DNA from: Roseomonas populi
GTDB lineage: Bacteria; Pseudomonadota; Alphaproteobacteria; Acetobacterales; Acetobacteraceae
DNA length: 64,000 bases
Assembly: GCF_024594815.1 (NCBI RefSeq)
Contig: NZ_JANJOU010000007.1
Location: 62,001-126,000 of the forward strand
Reading direction: 5' to 3'
How positions within the stretch are numbered: the first letter of the stretch is position 1; each line of letters opens with the position of its first letter. Positions 38,710 to 47,119 of this stretch are shown here, one piece after another. Under the pieces are notes generated by a model that had not been told where the DNA came from, did no database searches, and worked only from the letters and a program-made list of their open reading frames with translations. A program made the translations under genes and the position numbers.

Positions 38710-39643
38710 GATCGCTCGGCCGGCCGCCCCAGAAGAGCTTGCCGGCCACCTCGGCGACCTTCAAGCTCCGCCGGTCCGCGTCCGGGCTGCCCCGCAGGCG
38801 GCCGAGACCCCAGAGGCCACTGACGAGCACCAGTTGGACCGCCGCGCGCGCCGCGAGCTCCGCCGTCGCGATCACGCGGCTTCGGGCGTGCTCCAGCGTG
38901 ATGCGTGCGTAGAGCTGCCCCGCGCGGAAGGACCGGGCGCGGCGATAGGCCGTGGTCAGCCTCTCCGCCGGGATGACCTCCCGCAGCGGCGCGTCCGCGC
39001 ACCAGACGAAGCGGCGCCCTGCCGCGTGCAGCCGGACGAAGAAGTCGTAATCCTCCCCACCGGTGCGGCCGAGCGCGGGATTGAAGGCCGGCGCCGCCCC
39101 TGCATGAGGGGCGATGGTGGTGGCGGAGCGGAGCAGGCAGCCGTTCGTGCCGATCCACAGGCCGCTCAACCGGGCGTCGTGGTCGAGCCCGATCGGGCTT
39201 CCGTCCGGCAGGGCGATGTCGCGGGTCAGGCTCCGGCCCGTCGGGTCCCATGATGGCGGCCCGGCCGGGAAGATCGGGAGTACGGCACCGAACACGACGT
39301 CCGCGCCCGTCCTCTCGCCTGTCGCGATCAGGTTGGCGAGCCAGGTCGTGCTGGCCACCTGGTCGTCGTCCATGAAGGCGAGCCAGTCGTCGTCGCAGGC
39401 CGCGAGGGCCGCGTTCCGGGCAAGCGAGATGTTCGGTTCGGGAATGGACAGGTAGTGCAGGGGTAGGCCGGTACGCGCCGCTTCCACCAGGACAGCATCC
39501 CGGGCGTTCGCGTCGCGCGAGTTGTCCACGACGAGAACCCGGGCGGCGATCCCATCCGGCAAGACCTGCGCCCGCGCGCTCCGCACGGCGTCCAGCAGCA
39601 TGGCCGGGCGGTTGTAGGTGGTGATCGCGACGAGCGCTCTCAT
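38702..39643 (-). CDS. Family 2 glycosyltransferase
   Basis: 313 residues from ATG at 39643. VAITTYNRPAMLLDAVRSARAQ at 5-26, VLVVDNSRD, SLARNAALAACDDDWLAFMDDDQ (DxD metal site near 97) and GRTGGEDYDFFVRLHAAG near 199. A C-terminal hydrophobic stretch and a KLFWGGRP ending resemble the other family-2 enzyme at 34,082 (KLFWRRPQP). Overlaps the WecG-like gene by 4 bases and the ATP-grasp gene by 8. Adds a sugar of the repeat unit by inference. Confidence 0.9.
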   Translation of the reverse strand: MRALVAITTYNRPAMLLDAVRSARAQVLPDGIAARVLVVDNSRDANARDAVLVEAARTGLPLHYLSIPEPNISLARNAALAACDDDWLAFMDDDQVASTTWLANLIATGERTGADVVFGAVLPIFPAGPPSWDPTGRSLTRDIALPDGSPIGLDHDARLSGLWIGTNGCLLRSATTIAPHAGAAPAFNPALGRTGGEDYDFFVRLHAAGRRFVWCADAPLREVIPAERLTTAYRRARSFRAGQLYARITLEHARSRVIATAELAARAAVQLVLVSGLWGLGRLRGSPDADRRSLKVAEVAGKLFWGGRPSDHV

Positions 39644-40497
39644 CGGGGCTTCCGGGCCTGGCGGCCGGGCCAGGCCGCCGCGCAGGACAGAGGGGAACCA
39701 GGCACGGCCGCGACCGGGGCAGGGGGCAGCCGGCGCATCAGGCTGAGCAGGCGCGGCGCCTCGAGCAGGTAGCGGCGCCAGAGCCGGCGCGGCTCGCTCG
39801 CCAACCGGTGCAGCCATTCGAGATGGGCCCGCTGCACCCATCGCGGGGCGCGGCGCTTCACCCCGGCCACGAACTCGACCGCCGCACCGAGGCAGAGACC
39901 GAGGCCCGTCGCCCGGCCCGTGGCGGCGATCCGGGCCGCCAGCAGCTCCTGCCGCGGCGAGCCAACGCAGAGCAGGACGAAGCGCGCGGGATGCTCCAGC
40001 ACGAAGCGCACGCAGGCCTCGACCGCCGCGGGATCGTCGATGAATCCCATCGGTGGCTCGTGGTGCGCCAGGGCCCGCAGCCCGAAGCTGGCGCGGAGAC
40101 GGCCGGCGACCGCCGCGCCGCCGCCGATCAGCGTTACTGGCGTGTCCGGCCGGATGACCGTCCGGAACAGCGCCTGGGCCAGGTCCGATCCGGGCACGAC
40201 GGTGAGCCGATACCCACGGCGCGCCGCCAGCAGGCGGAGGACCCGGCTGTCGAGGAGGGACAACCAGGCGTTCTCGTACACAGCCCGCAACGCTTCGCCC
40301 CCAGGGCTTTCCAGGCGAAGGAGGTGGTCCGCGTTGGGCGTGACGACATAGGCGAAGGGGAGGACGGCGGGGCGCTCCGCGACGATGGACAGGGCCTGCC
40401 CGAGGTCGACCATATCCAGGCGGGTGTGAAGCAGCCGTTGCGCAGCAATCGCGCCACCCCGTGGCGAGGCTCGGCGCTCCGCCCCTTCCGTCGCCAT
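39640..40497 (-). CDS. WecG/TagA/CpsF family glycosyltransferase
   Basis: 285 residues from ATG at 40497, with GGAGG 10 bases upstream. Family motifs are all present: VTPNADHLLRL near 52, LSLLDSRV near 80 (catalytic Asp), VPGSDLAQAL, LIGGG, CVGSPRQE near 186, and the C-terminal AEFVAG-type AVEFVAGVKRRAPRWVQ with HLEWLHRLASEPRRLWRRY. GT26 enzymes add the second sugar to undecaprenyl-PP-sugar (e.g. ManNAcA or GlcA transfer). First gene of the five-gene operon. Confidence 0.92.
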   Translation of the reverse strand: MATEGAERRASPRGGAIAAQRLLHTRLDMVDLGQALSIVAERPAVLPFAYVVTPNADHLLRLESPGGEALRAVYENAWLSLLDSRVLRLLAARRGYRLTVVPGSDLAQALFRTVIRPDTPVTLIGGGAAVAGRLRASFGLRALAHHEPPMGFIDDPAAVEACVRFVLEHPARFVLLCVGSPRQELLAARIAATGRATGLGLCLGAAVEFVAGVKRRAPRWVQRAHLEWLHRLASEPRRLWRRYLLEAPRLLSLMRRLPPAPVAAVPGSPLSCAAAWPGRQARKPR

Positions 40498-40809
40498 GTC
40501 TGGTGATCCTCCGTGAACCGGCGGGTCGCGCACTGCCGGCCCGGGAAGCGGCGGCAGTTTTCTCTTGTTCTGGGACGATATCACATTATTATTATGGTGC
40601 ACACGGGCTGCCGTAACTCAGACCGTAACTCGCGGGGGCGTAGCTCGGGTGTTTGGATCCGCCCTGCGGGCGCTTCTCCTTGTGCGCCAGTCATGGTTGT
40701 GTGCGAGCCGTGGCCAGATGACGGGTAAGGGCGTGGTCGGGACAGCAAAGGATGCGGGCCGGACGATGGGCCCTGATACCCGCCAGCCCTGTGGGACATC
40801 CTTCGGACC
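40498..40809. promoter_or_regulatory. Divergent control region between the two exopolysaccharide operons
   Basis: 312 bases without a gene, separating the wecG-led operon (minus) from the gumC-led operon (plus). It holds an AT-rich patch (TCACATTATTATTATGG at 40581-40597) that could be the promoter of the minus operon, and a tandem repeat CCGTAACTC at 40611-40619 and 40623-40631 (12-base period) with a weaker third copy GCGTAGCTC at 40638-40646. The repeats are candidate regulator-binding sites. Confidence 0.5.
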
Positions 40810-42987
40810 GTGAGCGACGCTCTTGTCCTGTCCCCCCGGCCAGCTCCGTCCGTGCGGGACGAGATGGCCGAGGACGCTGTCACGACCTTCGCGGGCCCGG
40901 CACGCGGCCCCGCCGCCTTCCTCACCCTCTCCAACCTCGTCGTCACCTTCGCGCTGCGCTGGAAGCTGATCGTGCTGGCCTTCGTGGCGCCCATTGTGCT
41001 GGCGCTGGCGATCGCCCTCATGGTGCCCACGCGCTACACGGCGGAGACCGTCCTCATGGTCCTCGTCAGCCGGGAGAACGCGGGCGCGACGGATCTGAGC
41101 GGCTTCGGCCCGAACGTCATCTCGGTCGAGATCCTCAAGGCTGTCCGCGCAGAGATCGAGATCCTGCGGAGCGAGGAGGTGCTGCGGCGCGCCGTGACCC
41201 GTGTCGGGATTGCCCGCCTCTTCCCGGACATGCGCGATCCAAAGGGCGACACGGCCGAGGAGCGGGAGGAGTACCAGACCGTCACGGCGGTGGAGAACCT
41301 GCGCCGCGCTCTCCGGTCGGACGCCGACACCACGAGCAACGTCCTGCGCGTCTGGTTGACGCTTCCGGACCGGGACGTCGCCCTCGCCACGCTCCGGGCC
41401 ATTCTGGACGCCTATCTCGAGCGCCGGGCCGACCTCTTCGCGGAGGGCAATTCGCGCCTCCTCTCCGCGGAGGCGGAGAACTACCGGGTCAGGCTCAGGG
41501 AGCTGGAGAGCGCGATCGGCAACGTGAAGGCCCGGTACGGCATCGTCGAGATCGCCTCCGAGCTGCAGCTCACCTCCACTCGTCTGGACGGGATCGTCAG
41601 GCGGGAGGACCAGCTGCGGGAGCAGGCGACGCTGACCGACGCGCAGCTCCGCTCCGCCGAGGCCCGGCTCGCTGCCCAGCCGACTCGCGTCTACGCCTCC
41701 TCCGAGGCGACGAACGTGGTCAGCGGCGACGAGGCCCGGAACTCGCTGACTCGCCTGCTGCAGGAGCGGGAGCGAATGGCGGCGCAGTACGCGCCGGGCT
41801 GGCCTGGCCTCGCGGACCTGGACCAGCGCATCGCGGCCGCCCGGGCCGCCATGCGCGACGCCGCCCGCAACACCTTCCAGACAACGCGTGAAACCCGCAA
41901 CCCCGTCGTGGACCAGCTCGCCAGCCGCGTCGCGACGCTGCAGGTGGAGAAGGACGCCATCCAGCAGCAGCTCGTGGAGGTCGGCCGCCAGCGCCAGGCC
42001 GCCGAGGTGCGCGGGGCGGAACTGGTGCAGGCCGATGCGCAGCTCCGCGATCTCGGCCGCCAGCGGGACGGGTTGGAGGTCGTGGTCCGCCAGCTCATCA
42101 CGCGGGAGGCGGGGACCCGGATCGAGGAGGACAGCCGCCGTCAGCGCAGCCCGAGCATCAACATCGTCCAGTCCCCCACGGCGCCGCTGCGGGGCACGAG
42201 CGGACGGCGCCTGATCGCGGCGGGCGGCGTGATTGCGGGCATGGCGCTGGCCGGGATCACGCTCCTTCTCCTCGCCCTGACGCGCCGCAGCTTCGCCACG
42301 ACCGAGGAGGCGGAGGGCGGGCTCGGCCTGCCATCCCTGGCCAGCTTCGCCTCGCTCAAGCCCTCGGCCGACGACATGAAGCGCGTGCCGGAGGTGGCGG
42401 ACTTCGTCGCCATGATGCTGGACGTCCGCATCTCCAGTCGGCGGCCCTGCCTGATCCAGCTCGTCTCCACGGGCGTTGAGGACGGGCGGGAGGAGCTGGG
42501 GCGCAGCATCGCCCTGGAGTACGCGCGCCGAACCGACACCGACATCCTGCTGATCGATCTCCAGAGCGACGGGCGGGCGCAGCTCGCCGCCCTCGGCTCG
42601 CAGCCCATGGAGGTGGAACGGGTCCCCGGGCACCTTCTGGTGTTCAACACCGTCGTGCCGAACCTGTGGATTTCCTACGACGCCCAGAATTCCAGTCTGC
42701 TAGACCCGGAGGTGACGATCGAGGGAACCCGGAACCTGCTGGAACGGCTGCGGCGCGCCTTCGACGCGGTCATCGTGATCGGCCCCGATTTCGACGGGAA
42801 CTATGCGATGCGCCGCCTGACTGCGATGATGGACGCGAACGTGATCGTCGTGCGCGGGGAGCGCACGGAAGGGGCTCGGGCGCGGGCTCTGCGCGACTGG
42901 ATCCTCGGCTCGGGCGGCACGCTGCTCGGCTTCGTCTTCACCGGGAGGCGTAAGATCCTGCCGAGAGCCCTGGCCCGGATCGCGTGA
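40810..42987 (+). CDS. GumC/Wzz-like polysaccharide copolymerase with degenerate kinase domain
   Basis: 725 residues from GTG at 40810. Membrane helices near 53-75 and 466-493 flank a long periplasmic coiled coil (EAENYRVRLRELESAIG; EKDAIQQQLVEVGRQRQAAEVR). The cytoplasmic C-terminal region (about 530-725) has the BY-kinase/ParA-like fold order (ILLIDLQSDGRAQLA; FDAVIVIGPDF) but the Walker A Lys loop is missing: LVSTGVEDGREELGRS stands where GEGKST should be. So it should not bind ATP as a kinase and no Tyr-rich tail is present. Controls chain length with Wza, encoded next. Confidence 0.88.
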   Translation: MSDALVLSPRPAPSVRDEMAEDAVTTFAGPARGPAAFLTLSNLVVTFALRWKLIVLAFVAPIVLALAIALMVPTRYTAETVLMVLVSRENAGATDLSGFGPNVISVEILKAVRAEIEILRSEEVLRRAVTRVGIARLFPDMRDPKGDTAEEREEYQTVTAVENLRRALRSDADTTSNVLRVWLTLPDRDVALATLRAILDAYLERRADLFAEGNSRLLSAEAENYRVRLRELESAIGNVKARYGIVEIASELQLTSTRLDGIVRREDQLREQATLTDAQLRSAEARLAAQPTRVYASSEATNVVSGDEARNSLTRLLQERERMAAQYAPGWPGLADLDQRIAAARAAMRDAARNTFQTTRETRNPVVDQLASRVATLQVEKDAIQQQLVEVGRQRQAAEVRGAELVQADAQLRDLGRQRDGLEVVVRQLITREAGTRIEEDSRRQRSPSINIVQSPTAPLRGTSGRRLIAAGGVIAGMALAGITLLLLALTRRSFATTEEAEGGLGLPSLASFASLKPSADDMKRVPEVADFVAMMLDVRISSRRPCLIQLVSTGVEDGREELGRSIALEYARRTDTDILLIDLQSDGRAQLAALGSQPMEVERVPGHLLVFNTVVPNLWISYDAQNSSLLDPEVTIEGTRNLLERLRRAFDAVIVIGPDFDGNYAMRRLTAMMDANVIVVRGERTEGARARALRDWILGSGGTLLGFVFTGRRKILPRALARIA

Positions 42988-43724
42988 CCATGCGCCTGAC
43001 CATGCGTTTCCCGGCCTACCTCCTGCTCGGCCTCCTGGCCGCCTGCACCACGCAGGAGCTGCGGCCGGTGCCGAACGAGCCGCAGGGCTTCGCTCCCTGG
43101 ACCGAAACCACCCCGGTGTACCGGTTCGGCGCAGGGGACCGGGTGCGCGTCCAGTTCCTGCTGACCCCCGAAATGAACGAGACCTCTCTCATCGCGCCCG
43201 ACGGCACCATCAGCACGCGCGCGACCGGCAGCCTGGCCGCGGCGGGCCTGACGGCGAAGGAGCTTGAGGCCGCCATCACCCGCGCCTCCCGCCGGGTCCT
43301 GAACCATCCCATTGTCACGGCCGCTCTCGAGGATGCCGGAGGAGCGACGGTTCTCGTCGGCGGTGCGGTGAAGCAGCCGGGAGCGGTGCCCCTGCGCCGC
43401 CCCAGCGGGAGCTTGGAGGTTATCATCCAGGCCGGCGGCTTCGAGCAGGACGCGCGCATGAACGAGGTGGTTCTGATCCGCCGGGGCCCCGACAACCGCC
43501 CCATGCTGCGGACCCTGGACGTGCGCGGCTTCATCCAGACCGCCTCCGCGGAGCCGGGCCAGCCGGGCAACGACATCCCGCTCTTTCCCGGCGATATCGT
43601 CTACGTGCCGCGCAGTCGGATCGGCGAGATCAACCAGTGGGTGGATCAGTACATCAACCGCCTGATTCCCTTCCAGCGCACCTTCTCCTATGCGGTGAAC
43701 CGCAGCTCGGCGGTACCCTTCTGA
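42984..43724 (+). CDS. Wza/GumB-type polysaccharide export lipoprotein
   Basis: 246 residues from GTG at 42984 (overlapping the gumC-like stop), or from ATG at 42990. Lipobox LLAAC after a hydrophobic start. Polysaccharide export domain YRFGAGDRVRVQFL near 49 and SLBB-type parts (VLVGGAVKQPGAVPL; EVIIQAGGF; PLFPGDIVYVPRS). The protein ends after QYINRLIPFQ with no long C-terminal helix. Builds the outer-membrane channel for exopolysaccharide. Confidence 0.92.
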   Translation: MTMRLTMRFPAYLLLGLLAACTTQELRPVPNEPQGFAPWTETTPVYRFGAGDRVRVQFLLTPEMNETSLIAPDGTISTRATGSLAAAGLTAKELEAAITRASRRVLNHPIVTAALEDAGGATVLVGGAVKQPGAVPLRRPSGSLEVIIQAGGFEQDARMNEVVLIRRGPDNRPMLRTLDVRGFIQTASAEPGQPGNDIPLFPGDIVYVPRSRIGEINQWVDQYINRLIPFQRTFSYAVNRSSAVPF

Positions 43725-43862
43725 TGGGGCGGGCGGACGTCCCCGGCTATCCGGCCCTGAGGAGCGGCACTGCATCCGGGTTGCGTGGCCGGCTTCCACC
43801 TGCCGCGCTCGGGGCACCTGAGATGACATCGCCGGCCGGCCGGAACATCGCCTAGCAGCGCG

Positions 43863-45254
43863 ATGGGAGCCGTCCCTCGTCCAATCCGTGCCCTCCAGGG
43901 CGCCCCGATGGCCGTGCCGATCGTCGCGCGGCGGGCCGCCGGGACCCCAGCAACGGTTCGAACCCGAAAGACGGCGGCACCGGCCCCTTCGCGCTTCGCC
44001 GGGGTCGGCACATGGCTCTACGCGACGTTCGTCGGGGCGATCATCGCCTTCTACTCCGGCGCCAGAATTCGGCTGAGCAGCTCGGACGAGACATTGATGG
44101 GCGGCTCCGATCCGCTCAACACGCTGATCACGCTGGTCCTCCTGCTGGGCGGCACGATCGTCCTCCTCCGGCATGCCCGCCGCTTCGTCCCGACGATCCT
44201 GCCGATGCTGCCTTTCGTCCTCATGCTGGCCGTCATGCTGGCATCGGCGTCCTGGTCCTACTCGCCGGAGAACACGGTGCGCCGCACGGTCACGATGACC
44301 GCGCTGCTTCTCTTCGCGCTCTGCTCGCAGGTAACGCTCGGGCCGGAGCGCTGGATGCGGATCGCCCTGCGAGCGATGGTCGCCGCCGCCGTGCTGTCGC
44401 TGCTGGAGGCTGCGCTGCGGCCCGCCATCGGGTTCGACGTCGGCGAGTACGCCAATGCCGTCCGCGGACTCTACAGCCAGAAGAACGCCTTCGGTCAGGC
44501 ACTCCTGGCCGGGGCGCTGGCGCTCTCCTACGGAGTGCTCGCGCGCGGCCGCCTGCGGCTCGCCGACGGAGCCGCCATTCTCTTCCTCCTCGTGGTTCTC
44601 GTCCTGTCTCGCTCCACAACCTCGCTTCTACTCACGCTGATGGTGAGTGGTGTGACGGTGGTGGTGATCGCCCTGGGCACCGGGGGCGCGGTTCGGATCG
44701 CGACAGCGATCATGCTTCTCGTCGGGACGGTTACCGCGGCCCTCATCCTCTTCGCTGTGCCGACCGAGGCCTTGCTCGACCTCATCGGTAAGGATGCCTC
44801 ATTCACCGGCCGCACGGCGGTGTGGGAGGCGGTCAACCAAGCCATCGCACTGCGGCCCCTGACCGGCTACGGCTATGCGGCCTTTTGGCTAGAGGGCTCC
44901 AGCAACCTGCTGCGGGTCTGGGACTACGTGGCCTGGGACGTGCTCAGCGCCCATAGCGGGTACCTGGAGGTAAGGCTGCAGCTCGGTCTCCTGGGCACGT
45001 TGCTGGTCTGGTGCCTGGGGGGCGTGACCGTGCTGCTCGCGATGCGGGCGGCTTGGCTGGGGAAGCACCGGATTGCTGCCTGGGCGCTGCTCCTCATCGG
45101 CACCATGGCGATCCTGAACAGGAGCGAGTCCGTGCTGCTCGGCGCCGACCTCATGACGGCGTACTGGGTGTTCGCCGTGCTGGTCCTCGCCGGCGTTTCG
45201 CGCGCCGGCCGGGACAGCGGTGTTCCCGGCCTGAACGGTCCGGGCCTGAGGTAA
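43863..45254 (+). CDS. O-antigen ligase/Wzy polymerase family protein
   Basis: 463 residues from ATG at 43863 (ATG at 43908 would remove a basic tail and fits equally well). About ten to twelve hydrophobic segments; the periplasmic loop LIGKDASFTGRTAVWEAVNQAIALRPLTGYGYAAFW near 305-340 is the hallmark Wzy_C segment (L...LTGRt.iW......i...P..G.G). In a Wzx-containing locus it is most likely the repeat-unit polymerase. A 138-base gap separates it from the export gene. Confidence 0.88.
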   Translation: MGAVPRPIRALQGAPMAVPIVARRAAGTPATVRTRKTAAPAPSRFAGVGTWLYATFVGAIIAFYSGARIRLSSSDETLMGGSDPLNTLITLVLLLGGTIVLLRHARRFVPTILPMLPFVLMLAVMLASASWSYSPENTVRRTVTMTALLLFALCSQVTLGPERWMRIALRAMVAAAVLSLLEAALRPAIGFDVGEYANAVRGLYSQKNAFGQALLAGALALSYGVLARGRLRLADGAAILFLLVVLVLSRSTTSLLLTLMVSGVTVVVIALGTGGAVRIATAIMLLVGTVTAALILFAVPTEALLDLIGKDASFTGRTAVWEAVNQAIALRPLTGYGYAAFWLEGSSNLLRVWDYVAWDVLSAHSGYLEVRLQLGLLGTLLVWCLGGVTVLLAMRAAWLGKHRIAAWALLLIGTMAILNRSESVLLGADLMTAYWVFAVLVLAGVSRAGRDSGVPGLNGPGLR

Positions 45255-45518
45255 AGGCGCGGCCGGCGGCCGAAGATGCCGCAGGAAAGCTCGCCGAGGA
45301 GCAAGGGTAGGCGCTACGGCCGGAGGTGCCGTGCCGTTTCCAGTCCGATCGGGCCGGCGACCATTTTGCCGATGAGCAAGCTGGTGGCCAGGCATCGCGC
45401 GCCCTCGTTCGTCAGGCCTCGGGCCGGCGGCGCCAGGGGGGTACGGCAGAGATGAGCGGGGGCGACAGGCAGGCCCCAGGCAGCCACCCGGAAAGGAATG
45501 CCTGCCGTCAGTCCTGCC

Positions 45519-46688
45519 TCACGGCACTGCGGGAACGGCGCGGCTCCGGTCCGGTGCTCCTTCATGGCGCAGGCGGCGCCTCAGCCGCGCGGCCGGCTTC
45601 TCGATGCCCCAGTACAGAGCCGCCGTGAGGACGGCCGTGACCGGCAGGTAGACGAGATACCAGGCCGCAGGCGCGAGCTCCTCGGGAACAGTCACGCCGG
45701 TGTATTCGCAAGCCAGGACGAGCGCCAACCAGTGCGTCAGGTACAGCACGTAGCTCATTCGCCCGATCAGCAGCATCGGCGGCCGGCTGAGAAGGGCGCG
45801 CGCCCAGCCCAGGGCGGGGCTGAACAGCAGCGCGCCGAGGCCGAACAGGATGGCGACGCTCTGCACGGAGTAGCGCCAGGTGTCGCGGAAGAAGGGGTCC
45901 CGGTAGAGAAGGCTGCCAAGCACCATGAGCACCGCGAGGACGGCGCTGCCGGGGTGGCGGAGGACGGCGGTCACCCAGGGCGCGCGCGCACGGCCCGCGA
46001 GCCATGCGAGGAGGCAGCCAACGAGCAGGGCGTCCAGCCGCGTGTCGGTCGAGGCGTAGATCCGCTCCGTCACGCTGATGCCGCAAAGTGCGAGGGAGCC
46101 CTCGAAGGATCCGCCGGGCATGCAGCCCGTCCGCATCACGAGGCGCCAGGCCAGGCTCGCGAGGATGAGCAGCCCCACCCAGAGCACGAACCCGCCGCGA
46201 CGCAGCGCCAGCACCAGGAACAAGGGGAACAGGAGGTAGAAGTGCTCCTCGATCGCGAGGGACCAGAGCACCCCGAAAGGGGAGGGAATGCTGGGCACAA
46301 CCGTGGAGAACCCGATCCACACCCTGTAGTAGTTGGCCCCGTAGAACAGCGCCGATACCAGCTCTCCCGGGTGTAGCGGCACGCGGAACCACAACAGGGC
46401 GAGGCAGGACAGCGCGATGAAGGCCAGCAGGGCGGGATAGAGCCGCACCGCGCGGCGCAAGTAGAAGGCGCCGAAGTCGATACGCCCAGTCGCGGCCCAT
46501 TCAGCCAGCAGGAGTCGGGTGATGATGAATCCGCTGATGCCGAAGAAGAGCGTGACGCCGAAACCGCCCGGGACAATCCCGCCCAGCCCTGCATGGCTCA
46601 CCACGACGAGCAGGATCGATACTGCGCGCAGGCCATCCAACTCCGGGATATAGGCGTAGGAACTGCCCAGCGGCTGCGGAGTGGTCAT
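45519..46688 (-). CDS. Acyltransferase family 3 (OafA-like) membrane protein
   Basis: 389 residues from ATG at 46688 (AAGGAAG 5 bases before). About ten hydrophobic segments. YIPELDGLRAVSILLVVVSHAGLGG near 13-37 with the catalytic His, GFGVTLFFGISGFIITRLLL, FYLRRAVRLYPALL and SLAIEEHFYLLFPL are family hallmarks. Transfers acetyl or another acyl group to a sugar of the exopolysaccharide. No SGNH domain is fused. Confidence 0.93.
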   Translation of the reverse strand: MTTPQPLGSSYAYIPELDGLRAVSILLVVVSHAGLGGIVPGGFGVTLFFGISGFIITRLLLAEWAATGRIDFGAFYLRRAVRLYPALLAFIALSCLALLWFRVPLHPGELVSALFYGANYYRVWIGFSTVVPSIPSPFGVLWSLAIEEHFYLLFPLFLVLALRRGGFVLWVGLLILASLAWRLVMRTGCMPGGSFEGSLALCGISVTERIYASTDTRLDALLVGCLLAWLAGRARAPWVTAVLRHPGSAVLAVLMVLGSLLYRDPFFRDTWRYSVQSVAILFGLGALLFSPALGWARALLSRPPMLLIGRMSYVLYLTHWLALVLACEYTGVTVPEELAPAAWYLVYLPVTAVLTAALYWGIEKPAARLRRRLRHEGAPDRSRAVPAVP

Positions 46689-47119
46689 CGACTTCCTTCT
46701 GGCCCGAGGCGTCTGAAAATTTGCCCGTATGGACCTCAGGGGCAACCTGCGAGAATTTTGGGACAGGTGCAACCGGGGTGAGGATCGCGGCCTCGTTCGC
46801 CGAGTTTCCCGCCCCGGGGCGCAGTCCGCCGGCGTCAATGGCCAGCCGTCCCCCTCCGCACGACCCTGCCTCGGCTGACCCCCTTCGGGATGCAGTCGGA
46901 CCAAAACAGCAGGGCGTGCGATATCGACGTGATCCCGTCACCCCGCTGAACCCCGTCTGGGAGCCGGCCCTAGGGCCCGGGATGCGCACCGGATGCGCGA
47001 AACGGCCGAGGAAATCTCGCGTTATGGTTGCCTAAATGGCAAGCTGCTAGGATATCGTGAGATACTAGGAAAGCGGGCCGAAATCGCCGAGGCTGGTCCG
47101 CGCAGCGCCGGAGAGACCC
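46689..47119. other. Intergenic region with a candidate operator
   Basis: 431 bases with no gene that I can support. Near the right end, TTGCC at 47028-47032 and GGCAA at 47038-47042 form an inverted repeat with a 5-base AT centre. Just downstream is a second imperfect repeat around 47047-47068 (CTAG, GATATC, then GATAC, TAG). Both lie 50-90 bases before the DctP-like gene and may be its control sites. Confidence 0.4.

Noticed and set aside
43637-43862. Small plus-strand frame between the export lipoprotein and Wzy
   Set aside because: Overlaps the end of the export gene out of frame, has no ribosome-binding site and no protein-like composition.
45255-45518. 83-codon minus-strand frame between Wzy and the acyltransferase
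   Set aside because: Starts inside the acyltransferase coding end and shows no motif. The 264-base gap otherwise seems empty.
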